A stretch of DNA of 64,000 nt, from contig NC_021289.1 of assembly GCF_000402035.1 (NCBI RefSeq), positions 930,001-994,000 on the forward strand. Reading direction: 5' to 3'. Shown here one piece after another: positions 8,302 through 20,214 of this stretch. The DNA comes from Caballeronia insecticola (GTDB lineage Bacteria; Pseudomonadota; Gammaproteobacteria; Burkholderiales; Burkholderiaceae). Within the stretch, counting starts at the first letter, position 1. Each line of letters begins with the position of its first letter. The position numbers were made by a program, and so were the translations under genes. The notes below the pieces were generated by a model. The model was not told where the DNA came from and made no database searches. It saw only the letters and a program-made list of their open reading frames with translations.

Positions 8302-8815
8302 CGAACTGCCGGATATTCTCGCGCCGCATCTGTCGGTGATCTTTTGCGGCATCAATCCCGGCTTGCTTGCGGCATCGACGGGCCATCACTTCGCGGGCAG
8401 AAATAACCGCTTCTGGCGCGTCGTGCATCTGGCTGGATTCACGCCCACGCAACTGAGCCCCGAAGACGATCGATCATTCCTTCGCTACGGATGCGGACTC
8501 ACGACGGCGGTATCGCGTCCAACCGCGCGCGCCGATCAGTTGACGCCACTCGAAATCAAGGCGGCAGCGTCGGCGTTCGAGATCAAGATCCAACAACATG
8601 CTCCGCTATACATCGCGTTCCTCGGAAAGATGGCACTGTCCGCCATCACCGGAAAGCGCGATATCGAATGGGGACTGCAAACGGAGCCGTTCGGCGGCGC
8701 GCGTGCGTGGGTATTGCCTAACCCAAGCGGTCTGAATCGATCATTCAGCCTCGATGCACTCGTGAGTGCTTATCGCGAATTGCGTCTCGCGGTTTCATCG
8801 CTCGACGAAAACTGA
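8255..8815 (+). CDS. mug: G/U mismatch-specific DNA glycosylase
   Basis: Base-excision-repair glycosylase that removes uracil or ethenocytosine mispaired with guanine. The active-site motif CGINPGLLA (Asn34) and the DNA-intercalation motif LPNPSGLNR near residue 149 are diagnostic for Mug/TDG-family enzymes. The length of 186 residues compares with about 168 for the E. coli protein. The difference is at the N-terminus. The ATG at 8255 lies inside the GlxA-type gene, whereas a TTG at 8285 preceded by AGGAAG would give a length close to E. coli Mug. The true start is therefore uncertain. The gene is probably co-transcribed with the regulator and converges on the LysR gene with only 4 bases between stops. 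Confidence 0.93.
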   Translation: MSINISSRKSLLNLPNELPDILAPHLSVIFCGINPGLLAASTGHHFAGRNNRFWRVVHLAGFTPTQLSPEDDRSFLRYGCGLTTAVSRPTARADQLTPLEIKAAASAFEIKIQQHAPLYIAFLGKMALSAITGKRDIEWGLQTEPFGGARAWVLPNPSGLNRSFSLDALVSAYRELRLAVSSLDEN

Positions 8816-8819
8816 TCCT

Positions 8820-9767
8820 TCATCTGCGCGATGCGTTGCTCTTGCGGTTTGCGGGCGCACCATCCGCGCCCTGCAAATGCGCGTTCTCACGCAAGGTCTC
8901 CGTGACGAATTCCAGAAACGCGCGCACCTTGCCGCTCGCGCGCCGACGCTCCACATGAAGCACGTTCACCGGAACGGGTTCAGGCTCGAATGCAGTAAGG
9001 ATCGGCCGAAGTCTGCGGCCCAGCACTTCGGGCGTCGCCTGATACGAGAGCAATTGCGTGATGCCGACTCCGTCGATGGCCGCCGACACGGCAGCAGGCG
9101 CGAGATCGACAATCATGCGCGGCTGAAGCCGCACCGGCAGCCTCGCACCCTGATCCCTGAAGACCCATTCGAGCGGATGCGTCGCGCCCGTGAAAGACAC
9201 GCAATCGTGCCGAGTCAGCTCGCGCGGATGAACGGGCTCTCCACGCGCTTCGAGATAACCGGGCGACGCATAGGTACGGCGCTGCACGAAGCCGAGCGGC
9301 ACGGCAAAGGTCGTCGAGTCGCCGAGATGACCGATGCGAATGGCGATATCGACGCCCTCTTCCAATAGACGCGTGGTCCGGTCGGCGTACACGGCGTTGA
9401 TGCTGACGTCCGGATAACGCAGCGCAAAGGCATTCACGAGCGGCGCAACGAACCGCTGTCCGAACAGCACCGGCGCTGAAATGGTCAGCCGTCCAAGCGG
9501 ATTGACGTGATAGGCCGCGATATTCGTTTCGGCATCCGTGATGGCGTCGAGCACCTTGCGACACGATTCAAGGTACGCGACGCCCGCATCCGTCGGCCGC
9601 ACGGAACGCGTCGTGCGCGCGAGCAACTGAGCACCGACGCGTGCTTCGAGCGAATTGAGCGCACGCGATACTGCCGCCGTCGACAACCCCAGCTTGTCCG
9701 ATGCGCCCGTCAAACTCCCGCGATCGACGATGGCCACATAGACTTCCATCTCGCGCAATCTGTCCAT
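8820..9767 (-). CDS. LysR family transcriptional regulator
   Basis: A 315-residue LysR-type regulator. The N-terminal winged helix-turn-helix begins MDRLREMEVYVAIVDRGSLT and includes LSTAAVSRALNSLEARVGAQLLARTTRS. The remainder is the two-lobed effector-binding domain. The sequence is closest to the CrgA/DmlR-like branch by its opening and the RTTRSVRPTDAG segment. The start at 9767 is set by the conserved domain; the upstream in-frame extension has no family features. It is divergent from the monooxygenase-fold gene at 10092 and could control it. Effector and targets are unknown. Confidence 0.92.
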   Translation of the reverse strand: MDRLREMEVYVAIVDRGSLTGASDKLGLSTAAVSRALNSLEARVGAQLLARTTRSVRPTDAGVAYLESCRKVLDAITDAETNIAAYHVNPLGRLTISAPVLFGQRFVAPLVNAFALRYPDVSINAVYADRTTRLLEEGVDIAIRIGHLGDSTTFAVPLGFVQRRTYASPGYLEARGEPVHPRELTRHDCVSFTGATHPLEWVFRDQGARLPVRLQPRMIVDLAPAAVSAAIDGVGITQLLSYQATPEVLGRRLRPILTAFEPEPVPVNVLHVERRRASGKVRAFLEFVTETLRENAHLQGADGAPANRKSNASRR

Positions 9768-10091
9768 TCCGAGTCCCAATCCGCATGCAATGCCGCAAGC
9801 CGCGAGTGTAGGCGTAACGGAGACGAATCCGCTCGTACGTGTCTTCGAATGACCCAAAACAAAGACACATTGGCCGATAGCCAACGCGCTCGCGATTGAT
9901 CGCGTTTCCGGTGGCCAACGCGTCATATTCATTGGCCCGATTCCCGCGCTGCCCGCGCTTTAACAAAGGCATCTCGTCCCCGACAATGAATTGAAGCGGC
10001 GCGTGGCGCATCGTGGTGAACAAGTGCTAAACCACAACACGCGATTTTTCAATATCACATCGTATAGCGCACTAAACCAAAGAGTCTCCTC
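9768..10091. other. divergent spacer, LysR to monooxygenase-fold gene
   Basis: No gene, repeat or clear promoter was recognised. The 60 bases before 10092 are AT-rich and probably hold the promoter of the following gene. Confidence 0.4.
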
Positions 10092-10766
10092 ATGTTCTCT
10101 GCAATGCTCGAAGTCAATCCCATTCCCGATCAATTCGACGCCTATCTCGGCATGGCAAAGATGCTTCGGCCCGAACTCGAAAAGATCGACGGATTCATCG
10201 ACAACACCCGCTACGCAAGCCTTACGCGCGAAGGATGGCTGCTTTCGCTATCGAGTTGGCGCGACGAGAAGTCACTCGTGCGCTGGCGCACCACGACGAA
10301 GCATCACAAGATTCAGCAGGCGGCGCGCGATCGCGTCTTCTCCGATTACCGCTTGCGCATCGGGCAGATCGTCGCGGACACGCGCGTGCCCAAAGGACAC
10401 GCGTTGTCCGAGCAGCGTCTGGATGCCACCGAAACCGGCATGGGCAAAGCGGTCACGTTGCTTGAAGCGAAACGCGCGCCAGACTGGCTGAAGGAAGCCG
10501 GTGCGCAAGGCGTCGCGGAATCGCTCGGTCTCGATACCCATGCGCGCGGTCTTGTCGCGTGGGACGCATTCGATGCGCTGCTGGAGCCGGGCAACGTCAT
10601 CGTCGTGGCGACCTGGCCCGATCAGGCAGCCGCCGATGCGTTCGAACGCAACGCAAGCCTAGCCAGCGATGTGCGCCTGCGGCACATTCGTGTGATTCGT
10701 GAATACGGCATGTTCGACCGGCGCGAAGCACCGCAATACTTCGAAGACGTGCAACGCACCGCTTAA
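10092..10766 (+). CDS. antibiotic biosynthesis monooxygenase-fold protein, two-domain
   Basis: A 224-residue protein. Residues 1-95 match the ABM (dimeric alpha/beta barrel) pattern: MFSAMLEVNPIPDQFDAYL, then LEKIDGFIDNTRY and REGWLLSLSSWRDEKSLVRWRTTTKHHKIQQAARDRVFSDY. Residues about 115-215 look like a second, more diverged copy (GNVIVVATWPDQAAADAFERN, LRHIRVIREYGMFDRREAPQYF). Such proteins act as cofactor-free monooxygenases or as small-molecule-binding proteins. Here the activity is not known. SD-like AGAGTCTCCTC precedes the ATG only weakly. The divergent LysR gene is the obvious candidate regulator. Confidence 0.75.
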   Translation: MFSAMLEVNPIPDQFDAYLGMAKMLRPELEKIDGFIDNTRYASLTREGWLLSLSSWRDEKSLVRWRTTTKHHKIQQAARDRVFSDYRLRIGQIVADTRVPKGHALSEQRLDATETGMGKAVTLLEAKRAPDWLKEAGAQGVAESLGLDTHARGLVAWDAFDALLEPGNVIVVATWPDQAAADAFERNASLASDVRLRHIRVIREYGMFDRREAPQYFEDVQRTA

Positions 10767-10794
10767 AGCCCCAAGGCCGTCGTGACCGGTTTCC

Positions 10795-10821
10795 GCTTGC
10801 CGTTTATCACGAACGGCAAGC
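10795..10821. repeat. perfect 10-bp inverted repeat downstream of the monooxygenase-fold gene
   Basis: GCTTGCCGTT and AACGGCAAGC flank the 7-base loop TATCACG. No T-run follows, so this is either a hairpin for transcript stability or Rho-type termination, or a protein binding site. It lies 29 bases after the stop codon. Confidence 0.5.
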
Positions 10822-11146
10822 AGGTCAACTGCAAGTTCGATTGGCCGCGACTATACTCCAAAGCATTCCAGAATAACGACGATGTCGTTTAAGGCGACGT
10901 CATGTCCTTAAAGCATCGCCTGGCAAATTTCGCACATGAAATGGCCTAAAAAGCGGCTCATTTCGGCTACATCAAGTGTCACTCGCTTCTAGAATTCCCT
11001 AAGCCGTTAAGTGGTTGCGACGCGGCCATCGGTCGAGTGCAAAGATTAAAGCAAAAGCTGGTCTCGATTCCTTGAAGCGCGCGCGGCCTCGAACGGCAAA
11101 GGCCACATGCGATGTCTGACTGAACACGAGCAGCTAGCGAACCCTT
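10822..11146. other. spacer upstream of the MFS efflux operon
   Basis: No gene was found. The stretch should contain the efflux operon promoter. The Shine-Dalgarno before 11147 is weak, and no regulator gene is adjacent on this side. Confidence 0.4.
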
Positions 11147-12721
11147 ATGACCACCGTCCAATCCACGACCGCCGATCAGCAAGCGGCAACGACCGTCGCC
11201 CCGCAGCAACCCGCGCTTTCGCTCGGTCTCGCGATGGGTCTGATCGGCATGCTGCTCGCCTCGTTGCTTGCCATCCTGAACGAACAGGTCACCGCGCTGG
11301 CAATGGCCGATATTCAGGGCGCACTGTCGATCGGACATGACGACGGCACCTGGCTCACGACATTATTCGAAGCGGCCAACGTCGCGACGATGGTGTTCGC
11401 ACCGTGGTTCGGCATCACTTTCACGCTCAAGCGATTCACCATCGGCGCCGTGGTCGCCACGATGTTCTTCGGCGTCCTGTGCCCGTTCGCACCGAACCTG
11501 CCGACGCTTTATACGCTGCGTGTGTTGCAAGGCATCGCGGGCGGCTGCCTTCCGCCGATGCTGATCATCGTCGCATTGCGTTATCTGCCGCCGAAGGTCA
11601 AGCTCTACGGCCTCGCCGGATATGCAATGACCGCGACATTCGGTCCGGCGCTCGGTACACCGCTCGCGGCGCTCTGGACCGAATACGTCAGCTGGAAAAT
11701 GGCGTTCTGGCAGATCGTGCCGCTCGGTTTGCTGAGTTGCGTTGCGATTCAACTGGGCTTGCCGACCGATCCGCTCAAGCTCGAACGCTTTCGCGCTTTC
11801 AACTGGACGGGCTTTCTTCTCGGATGCCCCGCCGTTGCGATGCTCGTCATCGGTCTTCTGCAAGGCGATCGTCTCGACTGGTTGAACTCGGAACTGATCC
11901 GCGTGATGTTCATCGGCGGGACCGTGCTGCTCGTGGCGTTCCTCGTCAACGAATGGTTTCATCCGCTTCCGTTCTTCAAGCTCCAGCTACTCGAACGCAG
12001 AAACTTCGCGCACGGACTCACGACGCTTGTCGGTGCGGTGATTCTGTTGGTCGGCGTTGCTGCAATACCGGGTCAATATCTCGCGAGGATTCACACGTAT
12101 CGCGCGTTGCAGACTACTCCCTTGTCGCTGTTGGTCGCGATTCCGCTGTTGCTCACGCTTCCGTTGACGGCGGCCGTGCTGAACCTCAAGCGTGTCGATT
12201 TTCGCTGGATTCTCGCGACCGGACTGTGCCTCATGATCGCCACGTGCGTGATGGGAAGCTACATCACATCCGAATGGGTCCGCGAGAATTTCTATTGGCT
12301 TCAGTCGCTGCAAATCGCCGCGCAGCCGATGGTCATCCTCGGCATTCTGATGGGCGTCACCACAGGTCTTCCTCCCACAGAAGGTCCGTTCGCATCGGCC
12401 ATGTTCAATTCGATCAAGACGTTTTCCGCAGCTATCGCAACGGCGCTCATCGAAGGAATTGGCACGGCGCGCGAACGCTTTCATTCAAACATGCTCGTCG
12501 ATCAATTTGGCAATCGTGCGCTCGTCACGAATCAAAGCATCGACTCGGGGCATGGTATCGGCGAACTCGCGCATCGCGTGCACGAGCAGGCGCTCGTGCT
12601 GATGTCCGCGGATCTCTACCGCGTGATGGCGTGCGTCGCCGTCGCCCTTCTTCTCCTTGTTCCGGTGCTTCCTGTGCGCATTTATCCGCCGTGGACCGTT
12701 ACGCCGCCCCCTTCCCATTAA
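11147..12721 (+). CDS. DHA2-type MFS multidrug transporter (EmrB-like)
   Basis: A 524-residue inner-membrane protein with many hydrophobic segments, consistent with the 14-helix DHA2 family. The first helix follows a 30-residue hydrophilic N-terminus (LSLGLAMGLIGMLLASLLAILN). The segment LRVLQGIAGGCLPPMLIIVAL resembles helix 4 of the family. It would export drugs or toxic metabolites using the proton gradient, passing them to the HlyD-type adaptor and the outer-membrane channel encoded directly downstream (12 bases and then a 4-base overlap). The substrate is not predictable. EmrB itself has the motif GxxxGPxxGG in helix 5; here the corresponding stretch is ATFGPALGTPLAA, a modest variation. 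Confidence 0.92.
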   Translation: MTTVQSTTADQQAATTVAPQQPALSLGLAMGLIGMLLASLLAILNEQVTALAMADIQGALSIGHDDGTWLTTLFEAANVATMVFAPWFGITFTLKRFTIGAVVATMFFGVLCPFAPNLPTLYTLRVLQGIAGGCLPPMLIIVALRYLPPKVKLYGLAGYAMTATFGPALGTPLAALWTEYVSWKMAFWQIVPLGLLSCVAIQLGLPTDPLKLERFRAFNWTGFLLGCPAVAMLVIGLLQGDRLDWLNSELIRVMFIGGTVLLVAFLVNEWFHPLPFFKLQLLERRNFAHGLTTLVGAVILLVGVAAIPGQYLARIHTYRALQTTPLSLLVAIPLLLTLPLTAAVLNLKRVDFRWILATGLCLMIATCVMGSYITSEWVRENFYWLQSLQIAAQPMVILGILMGVTTGLPPTEGPFASAMFNSIKTFSAAIATALIEGIGTARERFHSNMLVDQFGNRALVTNQSIDSGHGIGELAHRVHEQALVLMSADLYRVMACVAVALLLLVPVLPVRIYPPWTVTPPPSH

Positions 12722-12733
12722 GGGACGAAATCC

Positions 12734-13810
12734 ATGTCAACCTTCATCAGTTCCAATCTCAAGCTCATTCGCATCGCGGCGTTGGTCCTCGTGCTCGTCA
12801 TCGTGGCGTGGGCGTGCATCAGACTGCTTTCCGATTCATCGACGCAAACCACCAACGACGCCTACGTACAGGCCGATTTCACGCTGGTCGCGCCACGCAT
12901 CGCCGGGCAGATTTCCGGCGTGCTGGTCGAAGACAATCAGTCGGTCAAGGCAGGACAACTGCTGGTGCGTATCGATGACCGAGACTTTCGCGCCGCGTTG
13001 ATGAGCGCACAAGCCGACGTAACCGCCGCGCACGCATCCGTCGCGAACTTCGATGCTGAAATCGCGCGACAGCCCTCGCTCGTCGACCAGGCTCGCGCGA
13101 CGCTGCGCTCCGACGATGCCGCCATCGAGTTCGCGCGTGCGAACGCATCGCGTTATCAGAATCTCTCGGAGACGGGCGCGGGCACCACGCAGGAACATCA
13201 ACGCGCATCGAGCACGCTTTCGCAGCAACTCGCGCAGCAGGCGCATGATCGCGCCGCATTGAAGACGACCGAGCAGAACCTGGACGTGCTGCGCGCACAA
13301 CGTGACCGCTCCGCCGGGGCGCTCGCGCGTGCCGAAGCGGCATTGGAGCAGGCCAGGCTGAATCTGTCGTACACGGAGATTCATGCACCCGTCGATGGCA
13401 AGGTCGGACGGCGTTCCGCGCGCGTCGGCGCGTTCGTCACGCCCGGTGCACCGGTGCTCGCCATCGTTCCGTTGTCGAACGCTTATGTGGTCGCCAACTT
13501 TCAGGAGAATCAGATCACCCACATGCGTCCGGGCGAAAGCGTGCGCATCAAGGTCGACAGCTTTCCAGGCGTCGTGATCAAAGGCCGCGTCGACAGTCTC
13601 GCGCCTGCCACGGGCGTGAGCTTCGCGCCCATCGCGCCCGACAACGCAACGGGCAACTTCACCAAGGTCGTGCAACGCGTGCCGGTCAAGATCACGATCG
13701 ATCCCGGTCAGGAAGCTGCATCGGCGTTGAGCGTGGGACTGTCCGTCGAAGCGGAAGTGGCTGTCGGCCGCCAGGGCGAGAAGCTTGCGCAAGGAGCCGA
13801 TGCGAAATGA
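12734..13810 (+). CDS. HlyD/EmrA-type membrane fusion protein
   Basis: A 358-residue periplasmic adaptor with a single N-terminal anchor (about residues 13-33, RIAALVLVLVIVAWACIRLL). It continues with the lipoyl/barrel-sandwich half TTNDAYVQADFTLVAPRIAGQI, a long alpha-helical hairpin (about 90-195) and the returning half YTEIHAPVDGKVGRRSARVGAFV. It would link the MFS pump to the outer-membrane channel. AGGGACG precedes the ATG. The gene overlaps the next one by 4 bases (ATGA), which indicates translational coupling in the three-gene operon. Confidence 0.93.
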   Translation: MSTFISSNLKLIRIAALVLVLVIVAWACIRLLSDSSTQTTNDAYVQADFTLVAPRIAGQISGVLVEDNQSVKAGQLLVRIDDRDFRAALMSAQADVTAAHASVANFDAEIARQPSLVDQARATLRSDDAAIEFARANASRYQNLSETGAGTTQEHQRASSTLSQQLAQQAHDRAALKTTEQNLDVLRAQRDRSAGALARAEAALEQARLNLSYTEIHAPVDGKVGRRSARVGAFVTPGAPVLAIVPLSNAYVVANFQENQITHMRPGESVRIKVDSFPGVVIKGRVDSLAPATGVSFAPIAPDNATGNFTKVVQRVPVKITIDPGQEAASALSVGLSVEAEVAVGRQGEKLAQGADAK

Positions 13811-15345
13811 ACGCGAGCGAATCTACCCTGAGTGCATTGGCGCTTGCAATACTCGCGAGCTTCGCGATGACGGGCTGCATGCTCGGACCGGACTTCGAGC
13901 ATCCGAAGACGGCCACGCCGGATGTCTTCGAGCAGACCCGCGCCGCCGAGGCCGCGAGCAAAGCCGTGCAGGCCGAGTTCAACCCCGAGTGGTGGACCTT
14001 GTTCAACGATCCGGTGCTGAACGCAATGGAGCAACGGCTGGCGAGTGCCAACCTCGATGTCGCCGCGGCCTCCGCGCGTCTGCGGCAGAGCCGGGCCACG
14101 CAACGCGTCGCCGGTGCAGCAGAGTTGCCGACGCTGGATGCCGCCGCATCGTACAACCGCGAGCGCGGCAGCGAGAACGGCATTTTGTCGCTGCTCGGCG
14201 TCACGCCGTCGCAGAGTCAGCCGCAATCGGCGGCGGGGAATGCACCGCTCGGCGTCGCGGCCATTCCCGGTTCGAAGGGATCACCTGCCTATAACCTGTA
14301 TCAGTTCGGTTTCGATGCATCGTGGGAACTCGACATCTGGGGCCGCGCACGACGCGGCGTCGAAGCCGCGAGCGCGTTGACGGAAGCATCGTATGAAGAC
14401 CGCAACGCGATTCTGCTCTCGGCCCGCGCCGAACTGGCGCGCGATTACATCGAGTTGCGCGACACGCAATCGCTGCTCGACATCGCGAAACAGAATCTCG
14501 GCATCGGCCGCGATGCGTTGAGGCTCACGCAAATTCGCGTGCGAGAAGGCGTGACGACGGATCTCGATGTCGCCAATGCCGCCGCGCAAGTGGAGACGAT
14601 CGAGAGCCTGATTCCGACGCTCGAATCGCGCCGCAGCACCACGATCAACGCGATCGGCGTGCTGCTCGGCGAACAACCGGGCGCGCTTCAGTCGATGCTT
14701 GCCGAAGCGGGCGACGTTCCGAAGCTGCCGCAACAGGTGCCTATCGGCTTTCCGTCGGAACTCGTGCAGCGGCGTCCCGACATCAAGAAGGCCGAGGCGC
14801 AGTTGCATGCGGCCACCGCGTCGATCGGCATGGCGAAGGCGGATTTCTATCCGCGCATTTCGCTCAACGGCAGCGCCGGGTTTCAAAGCCTTCAGCTTTC
14901 CAATCTCGCCGATTGGGCATCGGGGCAGTTCGTCGTCGGGCCTTCGATCACGCTGCCTATCTTCGAAGGCGGGCGTCTCAAGGGCACGCTGCAACTGCGC
15001 GAGGCACAACAGGAAGAAGCCGCGATCGTCTACAAGCACACCGTGCTCGATGCATGGCGTGAAGTCGACGACGCACTCGTCGTGTATGACGCCGAACAGC
15101 GGCGGCGTGATCGTCTCATTTCCGTGGTCGCCTACAATCAGCGCGCGCTCGGCATTGCACAGCAACGCTACAAGGCAGGCGCGCTCGATTATCTCGATGT
15201 GCTCAACGTGCAAAGGCAGTTGCTGGATGCGCAGAGCAAGCTCGAACAGAGCAAGGCGACGGCCGCCGCGAATCTCATCTCGCTGTGCAAGGCGCTCGGC
15301 GGCGGATGGGAAACGACCTTCGACGGCAATATCGCCGGCCGCTGA
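13807..15345 (+). CDS. outer-membrane efflux channel lipoprotein (NodT/OprM family)
   Basis: A 512-residue TolC-like outer-membrane factor. The lipobox ending at Cys24 (AMTGC) predicts a lipoprotein. Two repeats of the family are visible, each with the equatorial helix pattern, for instance PEWWTLFNDPVLNAMEQRLASANLDVAAASARLRQ and later LVQRRPDIKKAEAQLHAATASIGMAKADFYPRISL. The end YLDVLNVQRQLLDAQSKLEQSKATAAANLISLCKALGGGW is typical. A Pro/Ser/Gln-rich insertion of about 40 residues (near 125-160) is longer than in many members. It completes the MFS tripartite pump. Confidence 0.93.
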   Translation: MNASESTLSALALAILASFAMTGCMLGPDFEHPKTATPDVFEQTRAAEAASKAVQAEFNPEWWTLFNDPVLNAMEQRLASANLDVAAASARLRQSRATQRVAGAAELPTLDAAASYNRERGSENGILSLLGVTPSQSQPQSAAGNAPLGVAAIPGSKGSPAYNLYQFGFDASWELDIWGRARRGVEAASALTEASYEDRNAILLSARAELARDYIELRDTQSLLDIAKQNLGIGRDALRLTQIRVREGVTTDLDVANAAAQVETIESLIPTLESRRSTTINAIGVLLGEQPGALQSMLAEAGDVPKLPQQVPIGFPSELVQRRPDIKKAEAQLHAATASIGMAKADFYPRISLNGSAGFQSLQLSNLADWASGQFVVGPSITLPIFEGGRLKGTLQLREAQQEEAAIVYKHTVLDAWREVDDALVVYDAEQRRRDRLISVVAYNQRALGIAQQRYKAGALDYLDVLNVQRQLLDAQSKLEQSKATAAANLISLCKALGGGWETTFDGNIAGR

Positions 15346-15367
15346 CGCACGCGATTGGGTACGCGCA

Positions 15368-15745
15368 TCACGCGGGCGTCGCCTGATCCAGCACCGACGC
15401 CAGGATCATCGCGCCCGCGTTGGAAGGAACGGGGCGCGGGTTCGGCCCATAGACCGCATCGCCCGGGCTGATCGCGCAGCCGCTCATCGCGCACACGCCC
15501 GCTGTGCGCGCACGCATGGCTCGCCATACCTGATCGCCGTAGCAGCAGCGCGTCGAGTCGCGCCATTCGATCGTGGCCGTGGTGGTCGAAGGACGCTCGA
15601 TCAACTTGACCGCGACGCGTCCGTCGCCTGCTTGAGCAAACGGCCGCCGCGTCAAGGGCGCTTCGATGCCCGCGCCCTCATGCCACGTCGTCAACTGGAA
15701 AATCGTTTGTGCCCAGGGATCGAGGGCGATAGCGGCTTCTGCCAT
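15368..15745 (-). CDS. DUF3331 family protein (copy 2)
   Basis: A 125-residue paralogue of the protein at 3146-3538. The shared blocks are TTATIEWRDSTRCCYGDQVW, AGVCAMSGCAISPGDAVYGP and NAGAMILASVL. The cysteines are rearranged (RCCYGD, CAMSGC), which gives four near the core. AAGGAG lies a few bases upstream of the ATG. It starts 42 bases downstream of the AraC regulator gene on the same strand and is probably in its transcript. It converges with the efflux operon. Function unknown. Confidence 0.85.
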   Translation of the reverse strand: MAEAAIALDPWAQTIFQLTTWHEGAGIEAPLTRRPFAQAGDGRVAVKLIERPSTTTATIEWRDSTRCCYGDQVWRAMRARTAGVCAMSGCAISPGDAVYGPNPRPVPSNAGAMILASVLDQATPA

Positions 15746-15787
15746 GTTTCAGCTCCTTATCGAAGGGATTGCGTGCGATGCGTAGCT

Positions 15788-16711
15788 TTAGGCTGCGTTG
15801 AGCGACGTCGTCTGCCAGTACTTCGGCGTGGCGCCGACCAGGCGCTTGAAGACCGTCGTGAAGTGCGCCTGTGAGCGAAAGCCGCAGCAGAACGCGACAT
15901 CGAGAATGCTGTGTTTGGACGTGCGCAAAAGCTCCTGCGCGCGCTCGATGCGCTTCTGCAGAAGGTACTCATGCGGCCGCATGCCGGTCGCGCGGCGGAA
16001 TTGCGCAGCGAAATGCATGCGCGTAAGACCGGTGCTCGCTGCGATATCCGCGAGACTGATGTTCTCCGCCAGATGCGACTCGACGAATTCCGACACGCGA
16101 TTGATGCGCCATTGCGGCAGCGCCGATGGCTCGCGCCCGCGCGCGGCCGTCGACGCGAAATGACGCGCGACGAGCCGCGACACGATCGCAAGACTCACGC
16201 TGTCGATAAAGACGCGGCCCAGCGCCGTGCCTTCGGTCTTGCAAACCGCGAGCGCCTGACCGAGACGTTCGAGCGCGGGATCGCGAATCAGCTTGGGATC
16301 GTCGAGCACGATATCGCCCGCATGCGAACGTTGAAACAAGTCCTCATAGCATTCGGCCAATGTCTGTTGCGGCACGAAGAGATGCAGCACATCCATCGCC
16401 GATTCGAAACGGGCTGACACGCGCGTGCCCGGCGCAGTCACTTGCACGACGCCTGCCGGCAAGCGGCCATGAATGATCTTGCGGCCCGCGTGATGAAAGA
16501 TCAGCGACGCGCACTTCAGATTCAGGCTGATGCAGTGAAACGTGCTGCTGCTTTCGTCCGTTGCTTCGAGCGGCGTTTCGCCGTGATGCAGCCAGCGCGA
16601 TATGGCCATCGGTTCAGAGCGGACCGGGCCCGGGTTGCGCCATCGGTCTTCGAGTTCGATCAAGGGTACGCGCGGCGGCGTATCGGGATGCGACAGCAGG
16701 CTGAGAGTCAT
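15788..16711 (-). CDS. AraC family transcriptional regulator
   Basis: A 307-residue regulator. The C-terminal 100 residues hold two helix-turn-helix motifs. The first is ENISLADIAASTGLTRMHFAAQFRRATGMRPHEYLLQKRIERAQELL. The second is HSILDVAFCCGFRSQAHFTTVFKRLVGATPKYW. The N-terminal domain has a cupin-like look and would bind the inducer. The start at 16711 is preferred, as the residues before it (up to 16774) have no family support. It is divergent from the RND efflux operon, 298 bases apart, and that spacer holds several copies of the hexamer GGTTGA/TCAACC. It is therefore the likely activator of the pump. Confidence 0.92.
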   Translation of the reverse strand: MTLSLLSHPDTPPRVPLIELEDRWRNPGPVRSEPMAISRWLHHGETPLEATDESSSTFHCISLNLKCASLIFHHAGRKIIHGRLPAGVVQVTAPGTRVSARFESAMDVLHLFVPQQTLAECYEDLFQRSHAGDIVLDDPKLIRDPALERLGQALAVCKTEGTALGRVFIDSVSLAIVSRLVARHFASTAARGREPSALPQWRINRVSEFVESHLAENISLADIAASTGLTRMHFAAQFRRATGMRPHEYLLQKRIERAQELLRTSKHSILDVAFCCGFRSQAHFTTVFKRLVGATPKYWQTTSLNAA

Positions 16712-16780
16712 GATGGTTTCGTCCGATGCTAGGGTCTTGCGGCCGCCCGGAAAGCCGGCACCGCGATGACTCAAAGTTAA

Positions 16781-16846
16781 TCAACCGGAAACGAACCGCC
16801 TAGCCGTACATAGGGTTGACTACCCTGCCCAATGGTTGCGTCAACC
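16781..16846. promoter_or_regulatory. cluster of GGTTGA/TCAACC sites between AraC gene and RND operon
   Basis: TCAACC occurs at 16781-16786 and 16841-16846, and GGTTGA at 16814-16819. The last two form GGTTGAC-N19-GTCAACC. A nested GGTTG-CGT-CAACC lies at 16834-16846. Repeated hexamers in a divergent promoter region next to an AraC gene are a reasonable operator candidate. Confidence 0.5.
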
Positions 16847-17009
16847 TATATCAAGGTTTAATTCGCGCGTTCCGCCACGCCCGCCCCGCATGCCGGCGTG
16901 CGATTCCACAAAAACGCCTCGAACCGCCGTGCAACACTGCCCCCGACTTCCCGCCCATGCGTGTGCAAGCCGCGGCGCACGCGCTCTCCTACTCAAGCTG
17001 ACAGGCACT

Positions 17010-20204
<3,195 letters not shown>

Positions 20205-20214
20205 GGAATATCGA

